Positions 53,635 through 61,060 of a stretch of DNA of 64,000 bases are shown in pieces (the first letter of the stretch is position 1; each line of letters starts with the position of its first letter). The notes below the pieces were generated by a model that had not been told where the DNA came from, made no database searches, and was given only the letters and a program-made list of their open reading frames with translations. Made by a program: the position numbers and the translations under genes. Source of the DNA: WJJR01 sp964440935 (lineage in GTDB: Bacteria; Zixibacteria; MSB-5A5; WJJR01); contig CAYTTY010000003.1 of NCBI GenBank assembly GCA_964440935.1, forward strand, positions 1 through 64,000. Reading direction: 5' to 3'.

Positions 53635-54288
53635 ATGGATGCCGAACAGCCACGAGATGATCAGTCATCTACGGGTGCGGCAGAGGATCCCGCACCAAGT
53701 GGCGTGGTCCCGCCGCCGGAGCGATACGATCTGAAGATTGTATCGGCCCTCAGGCGGATTGTCCACGCTAACGACGTTTACTCGCGCAAGCTCAAGACGC
53801 AGTATCAGACCACTGTGCCGCAGTTGGTCTGCCTTCTGGAAATCACCGAAGCCGGGCCGCTGAAAATCTCCGAGGTGGCCCGCCGGGTCTTCCTCAGTGC
53901 CAGCACCGTGGTCGGGATCATTGATCGTTTGGAGGAGCGCGGCCTGATCACCCGTCAGCGGGATTCGGTCGACCGGCGTCAGGTACGCGTTGGTGCAACA
54001 ACTGCGGGTTTAAAACTCGTGAGGCAAGCACCGTCACCGTTGCAGGATGGTATCGCCAATGCACTGGCCCGTCTGCCCGAACTCGAACAGGCGACCATTG
54101 CACTGTCGCTCGAACGTGTGGTGGAGTTGATGGAAGCAACACCATTCGCTGAGGAGATCGACAACTCCACGGCGGACACAAAAGACGAACCGAAATCCCG
54201 AAATGGTTCTGCGAACACAGGGCCGCCATCGACACTGAACGGCGGATCCGGTGATCGACTTCAAGAACCGACAATGGGGACGGCTTAA
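53635..54288 (+). CDS. MarR-family transcriptional regulator
   Basis: The 217-residue protein has a MarR winged helix at about residues 40-125: LVCLLEITEAGPLKISEVARRVFLSASTVVGIIDRLEERGLITRQRDSVDRRQVRVGAT. A long acidic, low-complexity N-terminus and C-terminus flank it, which is longer than the usual 140-150 residues. MarR proteins usually repress neighbouring operons and release on binding a small phenolic or acid. It lies 80 bp before the asparagine-synthase-like gene, making that gene and the nitrilase likely targets. The start lacks a clear ribosome site. Confidence 0.88.
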   Translation: MDAEQPRDDQSSTGAAEDPAPSGVVPPPERYDLKIVSALRRIVHANDVYSRKLKTQYQTTVPQLVCLLEITEAGPLKISEVARRVFLSASTVVGIIDRLEERGLITRQRDSVDRRQVRVGATTAGLKLVRQAPSPLQDGIANALARLPELEQATIALSLERVVELMEATPFAEEIDNSTADTKDEPKSRNGSANTGPPSTLNGGSGDRLQEPTMGTA

Positions 54289-54368
54289 GATCTAAGTCAT
54301 ACCAGGCAGGGAAATCCCAAACGGGGAGCTCATGCCCCCCCGAACTCCTAAATGGAGGGAGATCGAAC

Positions 54369-56105
54369 ATGTGTGGCATAGCAGGAATCGTTACTGCCAA
54401 CAATCGTGAACTCGCGCAACCGTTGCGCAACATGCTGGAAACCATCGAGCACCGCGGCCCCGACGGCGCCGGGTACGTGATCGGCGACGTGTGTGAGCGC
54501 GGCAAAACACTTGATGCGCTTGAATTCAATAAGCAGAAGACCAACGTGGCCTTGGGTCACGTCCGTCTGCAAATCACCGGCGGGCACACGGGCGTGCAGC
54601 CGTTTCAATCGGCCGATGGTCGCATCAGTCTGTTGCATAACGGCGAAATCTACAACTACGAAGAACTCGGCGATGAGCTCGAGCGGCGCACGAAACTGAA
54701 AACTGACAGCGACAGCGAAGTCGTGCTGCGTCTGATCGAAGAAGAATATAATGGCGACCTGGTGAGCGCCGTGGAAGCGGTGCTGCCGCGTCTCGACGGT
54801 GTCTATGCCATGGTCATCAGTGATCGTGAGACCACCATCGTCGCGCGCGACAAGATCGGCGTCCGTCCGCTGTATTACACCATTGACGGTGACACCGTGT
54901 CATTCGCTTCGGAGCGTCGCCCGTTAACCACGACCGGCCTGGATGCGTCGGAGACACAGCGTCTCGCACCGGCGCACATGCTGATTGCCAAAGACGGGTC
55001 GCATGAGATTCGTCCGTTCTGGACACCGGAGTCGTTGAAGCCGACCAAGCAGTCGATCTCCGAGATGACCGAAGCGATCGGCAAATACGGCCAAGCAATG
55101 GAGGAGGCGGTCCGCAAGCGTGTGCAGGGCCACGATCACGTCGGCGTCATCTTCTCCGGCGGTATCGACAGTTTCCTTGTTGCCTACTTGATCGAACGCG
55201 CTGGTGTGCCCTTTACCTGCTATGCGGCGGGACGCACCGGTTCAACCGACATTCAATGGTCGCTTGAGCTGTGCAAAAAGTTCGGCTGGAATATCAAAAC
55301 TGCCGATCTGACGACCGAAGACGTTGAGGAGTTAGTCCCCGAGGTCATGCAGGTTATCGAAGACCACAGTCTGATTCAGGTCGAAGTGGCCATTCCGATT
55401 TACGCCGCAGTGCGCAACGCCAGCCGTAACGGTGAGCGTGTGATTCTCACCGGACAGGGCGCCGATGAGTTGTTCGGCGGGTACTCCTGGTATTCGACGA
55501 TTGTCGAGCAGGAAGGATACGACTCATTCCTCGCGCGCGCGTGGGAGGACACCGTTCTGTTGTATCGTGAATGTCTCGAACGTGAAGATAAGATCTCGAT
55601 GGCGCACAGTGTCGAGTTGCGCGTGCCGTTTCTGGATCCCAATGTCATCCAGGTGGCCTACGACATCGATCCGAAACTGAAGATCAATCAGGGCGGCGAT
55701 GTCATGGGCAAGCGCGTCCATCGCGACTACTGCCTGTCAATCGGCATTCCGCACAACATCGCCTACCGCATCAAGGAAGCGGCCCAGCACGGTGCCAATA
55801 TCCACGATGCCATCGAGGAGCTGGCGTTGAAGTCGGGGATCACCGCTAAGCGGCTGAATGAGCTCGAGTACGATCCTGATACGACGGTCGAAGAGCAGCT
55901 CGGCAGTTGCTGCCGTTATGGCCATCAGTACGGACAAGAAAATATGTGGCGTGCGGCGCCGCACGTGCAGTTCTATCTTGATGCCCAAGCCTCGAAGTTG
56001 GGACGGCTGTCGCCCAATGCGTATGACCACTGGTCACGCATTCATGACCGCCTGATCAACGAGGACGCCGAGGCGCATGTGGTGGAGGAATGTCCGGCCT
56101 GCTGA
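54369..56105 (+). CDS. Asparagine-synthase-like glutamine amidotransferase
   Basis: The 578-residue protein has an N-terminal glutaminase domain starting at Cys2 (MCGIAGIVT) with HRGPDGAGY and LLHNGEIYNYEEL. A synthetase domain follows, with the ATP-pyrophosphatase loop SGGIDS (about 262-267) and ITGQGADELFGGY. It should amidate a carboxyl group using glutamine and ATP. Unlike plain AsnB, it ends in a tail of about 80 residues with CC at GSCCRYG and a terminal CPAC, possibly a metal site. GGAGGGAG precedes the ATG. The nitrilase gene follows after 32 bp. The substrate is not known to be aspartate. Confidence 0.88.
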   Translation: MCGIAGIVTANNRELAQPLRNMLETIEHRGPDGAGYVIGDVCERGKTLDALEFNKQKTNVALGHVRLQITGGHTGVQPFQSADGRISLLHNGEIYNYEELGDELERRTKLKTDSDSEVVLRLIEEEYNGDLVSAVEAVLPRLDGVYAMVISDRETTIVARDKIGVRPLYYTIDGDTVSFASERRPLTTTGLDASETQRLAPAHMLIAKDGSHEIRPFWTPESLKPTKQSISEMTEAIGKYGQAMEEAVRKRVQGHDHVGVIFSGGIDSFLVAYLIERAGVPFTCYAAGRTGSTDIQWSLELCKKFGWNIKTADLTTEDVEELVPEVMQVIEDHSLIQVEVAIPIYAAVRNASRNGERVILTGQGADELFGGYSWYSTIVEQEGYDSFLARAWEDTVLLYRECLEREDKISMAHSVELRVPFLDPNVIQVAYDIDPKLKINQGGDVMGKRVHRDYCLSIGIPHNIAYRIKEAAQHGANIHDAIEELALKSGITAKRLNELEYDPDTTVEEQLGSCCRYGHQYGQENMWRAAPHVQFYLDAQASKLGRLSPNAYDHWSRIHDRLINEDAEAHVVEECPAC

Positions 56106-56137
56106 TGTCAACACGGTAGGCTGCCGAACAACCCAAT

Positions 56138-56947
56138 ATGGGCGTCGCCAGCACTCGCAACCAGAACACGTCCACCAAAGTCCGCGTGGTCGTCGCACAA
56201 ATCCCCGAGCAGCCTCATCTGGCGGAGATCGAGCGTATCATGCGTGCGCGACGCGGGTCCGACGTTATTGTATTTCCGGAGGGAACGCTCTACGTCACCG
56301 ATCTGTCGGTCGTGCGAACGCTCAAGTCGTGGGCGCAAAAGTACGACACCGCGATCATCATCGGGATCATCCACAAAGACAAACGGTGGCTGTACGATTA
56401 CGCCTACTACATTTCCGGGCGGCTGGTTGAGCGATACCAGAAGACTCACGTCCATTGGACCGAGACCCATATCCCAGGACACGAGTTCAAAGTCATTAAG
56501 ACCAAAAAGTGCAAAATTGGGATGTTGATGTGTTACGATGCGGCGTTCCAGGAAACGTCACGTGTCCTGACACTGATGGGAGCGGACTTGATCGTGATCA
56601 TCTCCGCCATTCCGATTGAATTCCCCAGCCGCTTTGCCACCTTGCGCGCGCGTTCGATCGCCTACAGCAATCAGGTCTTTCTGGTCCACTGTTGTCTGCC
56701 GGGACGCAAATTCTCCGGGCGGAGTGCTATTGTCGATCCCCATGGCGACATTGTGATGGAGTTAAGGAAATATACGGAGGTCCGGGCCAAGACGATCGAC
56801 ATGGATGTCGTGCGACGATGGCGTGAGCAGGAAATGACTTTCGAATACCGCCGCCCCAGCATTTACCATATCATCTCATCTCTCGAAAGCCCGATGTCGT
56901 CGCGACTCCGCTCGCACAAGCATCGGACGTGGCAGTTGCCGCGGTAG
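56138..56947 (+). CDS. Carbon-nitrogen hydrolase (nitrilase superfamily)
   Basis: The 269-residue protein carries the nitrilase-type triad: Glu in VFPEGTLYV, Lys in YQKTHVHW and Cys in GMLMCYDAAFQE. The fold hydrolyses amides or related C-N bonds. Direct pairing with an amidotransferase suggests that the two make and break, or trim, the same amide. The ribosome site at ATG 56138 is weak and a later start near VRVVVAQIP is possible. The MarR-amidotransferase-hydrolase set looks like one operon. Confidence 0.9.
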   Translation: MGVASTRNQNTSTKVRVVVAQIPEQPHLAEIERIMRARRGSDVIVFPEGTLYVTDLSVVRTLKSWAQKYDTAIIIGIIHKDKRWLYDYAYYISGRLVERYQKTHVHWTETHIPGHEFKVIKTKKCKIGMLMCYDAAFQETSRVLTLMGADLIVIISAIPIEFPSRFATLRARSIAYSNQVFLVHCCLPGRKFSGRSAIVDPHGDIVMELRKYTEVRAKTIDMDVVRRWREQEMTFEYRRPSIYHIISSLESPMSSRLRSHKHRTWQLPR

Positions 56948-56960
56948 CGCCGGCTATCGA

Positions 56961-56984
56961 AGTTTCAATTGATCAATTGCTCAA
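56961..56984 (+). promoter_or_regulatory. Putative operator, shared motif copy 2
   Basis: The site begins GTTTCAATTGATCAATTGCT and then CAAC; its core CAATTGATCAATTG is a perfect 14-bp palindrome. It resembles 31776-31797 in the same orientation relative to the downstream gene. Palindromes with TTGATCAA are reminiscent of ArsR/SmtB-type operators, but no such regulator is seen nearby. Confidence 0.45.
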
Positions 56985-57108
56985 CTGATTGCAGGTGCAG
57001 TCGCTTTGTGCCCAATTGGGACAGATTTGCGACTGTATGTGTTGACAACTACCTCCGCGACGACTTTAATGACAGTAGCGCGTTGGCGCGTTGGTTTGAG
57101 TGATTGCA

Positions 57109-57420
57109 ATGATTATGCCACACTGCCATTCAAAGGCGACTGTCTGGACCGTTCGCATACGGAGAGCGATTGCTCTTCTGGCGGCCGTGGCTGTCTGCCT
57201 TGCTATTGCCCACTTCACGAATCACACGCACGTTGATCACGACGACGGCAGCGTATGTGTGGTCTGCGTATTCGGCATCACAGTGCTGGCGGCGTCTGCC
57301 GGACCGGCATTCGTCATCGTCTTACGACGAACAATCGTTCGTGCGCTTACTCAGTCATCACTGATATATCGCTCGGCACTGACCCCTCCGTGTGGCCTAC
57401 GCGCTCCACCAATTCTCTGA
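57109..57420 (+). CDS. Small His/Cys-motif membrane protein
   Basis: The 103-residue product has a basic start, one membrane helix (IALLAAVAVCLAIAHF), then NHTHVDHDDGSVCVVC and a second hydrophobic segment, ending RAPPIL. The HTHVDHDD plus CVVC pattern and a short Pro-ended tail recall DUF2946-like small proteins found beside metal receptors. Metal handling at the membrane is inferred. The start is uncertain (GTG 57100, ATG 57109 or ATG 57115), and no strong ribosome site is present. It precedes the repeat protein by about 125 bp. Confidence 0.6.
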   Translation: MIMPHCHSKATVWTVRIRRAIALLAAVAVCLAIAHFTNHTHVDHDDGSVCVVCVFGITVLAASAGPAFVIVLRRTIVRALTQSSLIYRSALTPPCGLRAPPIL

Positions 57421-57545
57421 TCTTCCGTAGCAGACTCGTCCGCCCGATGCGACGGGCCTGTTTAAAAGTACCTAATCTGAAACGACATCAAATCGTGCGC
57501 TGCTGCGACCGTTGCCGCGGCGCACTGAAAACGGGAGAGTAGTCT

Positions 57546-59633
57546 ATGCGTGTATGCTCTGCGCTCGCTGCGCTGGTGTGTGCCCTGACCGTTCTGACAT
57601 CGGCCACGGGGGCATTAGCGGTGACCGAAGGTATGGTCATTAAGGAAGCCGGCATTCCAATTATAACTGTGTGGCAGACTAATGTTGACGGCGAGATTGA
57701 ACTGATTCACGAAGAGACGTCGCCGGAGTTTGAAGTGTTTTGGCTCGATCAGGATAGCCTCGAGGTCCAGCCATCCGGCCCGGATGATTCGCTGAGTATC
57801 GCGATTGCCGACGGCGGACTTGCAACGGCGACACAAACTGGCCAATGGACATTCACCTTGGAAAGCATCGGTGCAGTCGGAATGACGCAACTTACTTTCC
57901 GCCAGTATTCCGGAAACACATTGGAGTACACGTCGGAACCGATTGAACTGCACATCGAGGAGGAACATGAGGAAGCCAATGGCCTGATAATTTTCGAACA
58001 GGGTATCCCCATTGTCCAAGTCTGGGAAACAAACGTGATAGGCGAGATCGAGGTTGCTCACCTTGAAGAGACCGACACGTTGGAGGTGTTTTTCCTCGAC
58101 GTTGACAGCTTGTTGTTCCAGCCCGAACCTCCGGACTTCACGCTACGCGACTCGATTGCCGATACGACGATCGCCGCCTTTAATACCGTTGGCGATTGGA
58201 CGTTCACAATCAGCGGCGTGGAAGAGGGAATGACCGACCTGTTCCTGGCCATCTTTCATGACGGACACGACGATTATCTGTCCCCTGCCATTGAAGTCCA
58301 TGTGGAGGAGGAACATGAGGAAGCCAATGGCCTGATAATTTTCGAACAGGGTATCCCCATTGTCCAAGTCTGGGAAACAAACGTGATAGGCGAGATCGAG
58401 GTTGCTCACCTTGAAGAGACCGACACGTTGGAGGTGTTTTTCCTCGACGTTGACAGCTTGTTGTTCCAGCCCGAACCTCCGGACTTCACGCTACGCGACT
58501 CGATTGCCGATACGACGATCGCCGCCTTTAATACCGTTGGCGATTGGACGTTCACAATCAGCGGCGTGGAAGAGGGAATGACCGACCTGTTCCTGGCCAT
58601 CTTTCATGACGGACACGACGATTATCTGTCCCCTGCCATTGAAGTCCATGTGGAGGAGGAACATGAGGAAGCCAATGGCCTGATAATTTTCGAACAGGGT
58701 ATCCCCATTGTCCAAGTCTGGGAAACAAACGTGATAGGCGAGATCGAGGTTGCTCACCTTGAAGAGACCGACACGTTGGAGGTGTTTTTCCTCGACGTTG
58801 ACAGCTTGTTGTTCCAGCCCGAACCTCCGGACTTCACGCTACGCGACTCGATTGCCGATACGACGATCGCCGCCTTTAATACCGTTGGCGATTGGACGTT
58901 CACAATCAGCGGCGTGGAAGAGGGAATGACCGACCTGTTCCTGGCCATCTTTCATGACGGACACGACGATTATCTGTCCCCCGCCATTGAAGTCCATGTG
59001 GAGGAGGAACATGCGGAAGCCAATGGCATGCTCGTGTTCCGTAAAGGTGAAGGACCATCTCTTGGAGCAAGAAACGACGCGAGCGGAACACCACTTGTAG
59101 AGGTTTGGGAATCGACGGTGCTGGGACAGCTCGATGTGATAGCTGGACATCAAACACCGGAACTCGAAGCATTCTTCCTGGATGCAGACAGTCTCGTGTT
59201 TCAGGAAGAGGAGTCGGATTTCTGGCTAGTCGGCACTCCCGCTGATCCGGGAGTGGCGTTGTACGATTCCACCGGACAGTGGACATTTTCTATTGAGGGT
59301 GTCAGTTCTGGCACGACACATCTTGTGGCCGAGATCTATCATATTGATCATCCGGATTGGACATCGCCTGACATCCCGGTCATTGTCTCTTTGTGTGACT
59401 GCCCATACCAAGCAGACATAAATGCCGACAATGTCTGGGACGCAGTTGACTTAAACTTGCTTATTAACACGATATTCTTCAACGGACCCAATCCTCAGGA
59501 CCCCTCGTGTCCGTCGCATCGGGCGGATCTCAACTTCGACGTAGTTGAAGATGCCATCGACTTGAACTTGCTCATCAGTTTGCTGTTCTTCAATGGCCCG
59601 GAGCCGATTGATCCGTGCGCCATTGTGCGTTGA
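57546..59633 (+). CDS. Secreted modular protein with three near-identical repeats and dockerin-like tail
   Basis: The 695-residue protein has a signal peptide (VLTSATGALA). It is built of about five beta-sandwich-like modules of near 116 residues, each with a pattern FFLDVDSL, then LRDSIADT, then WTFTISGVEEGMTDL and SPAIEVHVEEEH. The first and last modules are divergent; modules 2-4 (57969-58316, 58317-58664, 58665-59012) are practically identical in DNA. Each ends in an acidic EEEHEEANG linker. Residues about 617-695 form a dockerin-like pair of Ca-binding loops (DINADNVWDAVDLNLLI, DLNFDVVEDAIDLNLLI). GGGAGAG precedes the ATG. A surface metal- or ligand-binding role is inferred from the cluster. 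Confidence 0.8.
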   Translation: MRVCSALAALVCALTVLTSATGALAVTEGMVIKEAGIPIITVWQTNVDGEIELIHEETSPEFEVFWLDQDSLEVQPSGPDDSLSIAIADGGLATATQTGQWTFTLESIGAVGMTQLTFRQYSGNTLEYTSEPIELHIEEEHEEANGLIIFEQGIPIVQVWETNVIGEIEVAHLEETDTLEVFFLDVDSLLFQPEPPDFTLRDSIADTTIAAFNTVGDWTFTISGVEEGMTDLFLAIFHDGHDDYLSPAIEVHVEEEHEEANGLIIFEQGIPIVQVWETNVIGEIEVAHLEETDTLEVFFLDVDSLLFQPEPPDFTLRDSIADTTIAAFNTVGDWTFTISGVEEGMTDLFLAIFHDGHDDYLSPAIEVHVEEEHEEANGLIIFEQGIPIVQVWETNVIGEIEVAHLEETDTLEVFFLDVDSLLFQPEPPDFTLRDSIADTTIAAFNTVGDWTFTISGVEEGMTDLFLAIFHDGHDDYLSPAIEVHVEEEHAEANGMLVFRKGEGPSLGARNDASGTPLVEVWESTVLGQLDVIAGHQTPELEAFFLDADSLVFQEEESDFWLVGTPADPGVALYDSTGQWTFSIEGVSSGTTHLVAEIYHIDHPDWTSPDIPVIVSLCDCPYQADINADNVWDAVDLNLLINTIFFNGPNPQDPSCPSHRADLNFDVVEDAIDLNLLISLLFFNGPEPIDPCAIVR
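57969..59012 (+). repeat. Three tandem 348-bp in-frame repeats
   Basis: Copies start at 57969, 58317 and 58665 with an exact 348-bp period (116 codons). By eye the first two are identical and the third differs by one base (TCCCCC for TCCCCT, silent). Such identity at DNA level means recent duplication or ongoing homogenisation, so copy number probably varies between strains. Confidence 0.95.
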
Positions 59634-59797
59634 TTGGGAATCGTAAGCACGCCACGCGCCAATTGCGGAGCGTGGCATGAATGAAGTTGCCATCTGCGGC
59701 CCCACGGGCAGACGTGATGCCAGCGCCCATAAATCCGCCGCGTGCGGATCGTCTGTCTGTGGGAATCCGCCGTTGCAGGAGATCGAATGGAGGCACG

Positions 59798-61060
59798 ATG
59801 TACAGTATCAGGCGCACAGCACTGCGATTGCTGCTGATTGTCGCAACATTGCACGGATGCGGCGACAATCCCACGGAATCCGACCCGCAGTGCGATCATC
59901 TGCGACCTTCCGGGTGGTATTTGCTTGATGGAGATTCCGTTGTCGCATGGCAATGGGAGGGCAGTACAGGTGGAGGAATCACGCTGACTGACAGTGACGA
60001 GATCGGACCGCTATCGTTGCTGATGCTTGACGAGGACAGCTTGGAGATACGGATCGAGGAAGAGTGCGATCACGAGCTTCGATGGTTTATCGATGACGAT
60101 ATCGCCGCGTTCGCCCCGGTCAGCAACGAACTGCAGCAGGTCGTCATTGAAGGACTCAGTCCTGGGGCGTCGACATTCCAGTTCCAGGTCTGGCATGCGG
60201 GCAGCCATTCCGACTACGACTCGGATCCTGTTCCGATCACGGTGACGAGTGCGACGTCGTTTGTCCCGCTCGGTGTTGACGCGATGTCGGTCACGCATCA
60301 CTCCAGCGACGTCGCGTACTGGAACTACGATCTCACCAACGGCCCCGGCGATGTCGAGGGCGCCATCATCGTAGCGGAGGGCGACACGCTGACCGATGTG
60401 GTCATACACTTCCTCGACACAGTCCTGATCGAACATGGAATGCGCCGCCGGGTGATCCCGACAGACGATGCGTATCACTTGGAATGGTCGATCTTGGATG
60501 GTGCAACTGCCAATATCGAATCAGTTCCTGGTGAGCGCTGGAATGTGCGCGTGCTCGGACACTCGCCGGGAAACACCCGGGTGACGTTTCGGCTGATGTA
60601 CAATCAGACAGTGGAACTTGAATCAGGGCCTATCCCGATCATCGTACGGCCGGCACGCGCCTCTGAGCAGGATCGTCCCAGCTTTCGGGTGCTGCTCAAT
60701 GGCTGGCGCATTATTGTTCGAGACGGGCAGCTTGTCACATTCGACTCAGTTTGCAACCGCAGCGTTCCGGCCACGCTTGAGGCAAGCGTCGGGACATTGA
60801 CGGCGTTGTACTCGTTGCGACTACTCGATGACGAATGTAAATCGGAGGTGCCGAGTTTGAACCTGTATCGTCTCGCGTTCTACTTTGAGTCCGGCGGCAT
60901 CGCGCGTGTCCTCAATCATCCCATCCACGACGGTGAGCACTTCGTATTTCACATTCTTGGATTAGGGGAAGGTTCGACGACGATGCGCATTCATCTTGTG
61001 CGAGTCGATCACGTGGTCGAATGGTCATCACCGCCGATCCCGGTCGACATAACGTTATGA
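59798..61060 (+). CDS. Lipoprotein built of the same modules as its neighbour
   Basis: The 420-residue product starts MYSIRRTALRLLLIVATLHGC, a lipoprotein signal with the lipidated Cys near residue 21. Three modules of about 120-130 residues resemble those of the upstream protein: LSLLMLDEDSLEIRIEEE then GASTFQFQVWHAG and PVPITV; VVIHFLDTV then NTRVTFRLMYN and PIPIIV; and a last copy ending STTMRIHLVRVDHVVEWSSPPIPVDI. ATG 59798 is used since GGAGG lies upstream; an earlier in-frame start at 59681 would hide the signal. Its stop overlaps the TonB receptor start (ATGA). It could be a surface-exposed partner of the receptor. Confidence 0.75.
   Translation: MYSIRRTALRLLLIVATLHGCGDNPTESDPQCDHLRPSGWYLLDGDSVVAWQWEGSTGGGITLTDSDEIGPLSLLMLDEDSLEIRIEEECDHELRWFIDDDIAAFAPVSNELQQVVIEGLSPGASTFQFQVWHAGSHSDYDSDPVPITVTSATSFVPLGVDAMSVTHHSSDVAYWNYDLTNGPGDVEGAIIVAEGDTLTDVVIHFLDTVLIEHGMRRRVIPTDDAYHLEWSILDGATANIESVPGERWNVRVLGHSPGNTRVTFRLMYNQTVELESGPIPIIVRPARASEQDRPSFRVLLNGWRIIVRDGQLVTFDSVCNRSVPATLEASVGTLTALYSLRLLDDECKSEVPSLNLYRLAFYFESGGIARVLNHPIHDGEHFVFHILGLGEGSTTMRIHLVRVDHVVEWSSPPIPVDITL

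Noticed and set aside
57255..57542. Alternative frame over the small His/Cys protein
   Set aside because: It lacks the hydrophobic helix and HTHVDHDD motif of the other frame and is basic noise.
58143..58948. Pairs of identical short minus-strand frames
   Set aside because: They are identical only because the plus-strand 348-bp repeats are identical. They are shadows, not duplicated genes.
57969..59012. Tandem repeat considered as a CRISPR array
   Set aside because: Repeats are 348 bp, contiguous, in frame and without spacers, and no cas gene is near.
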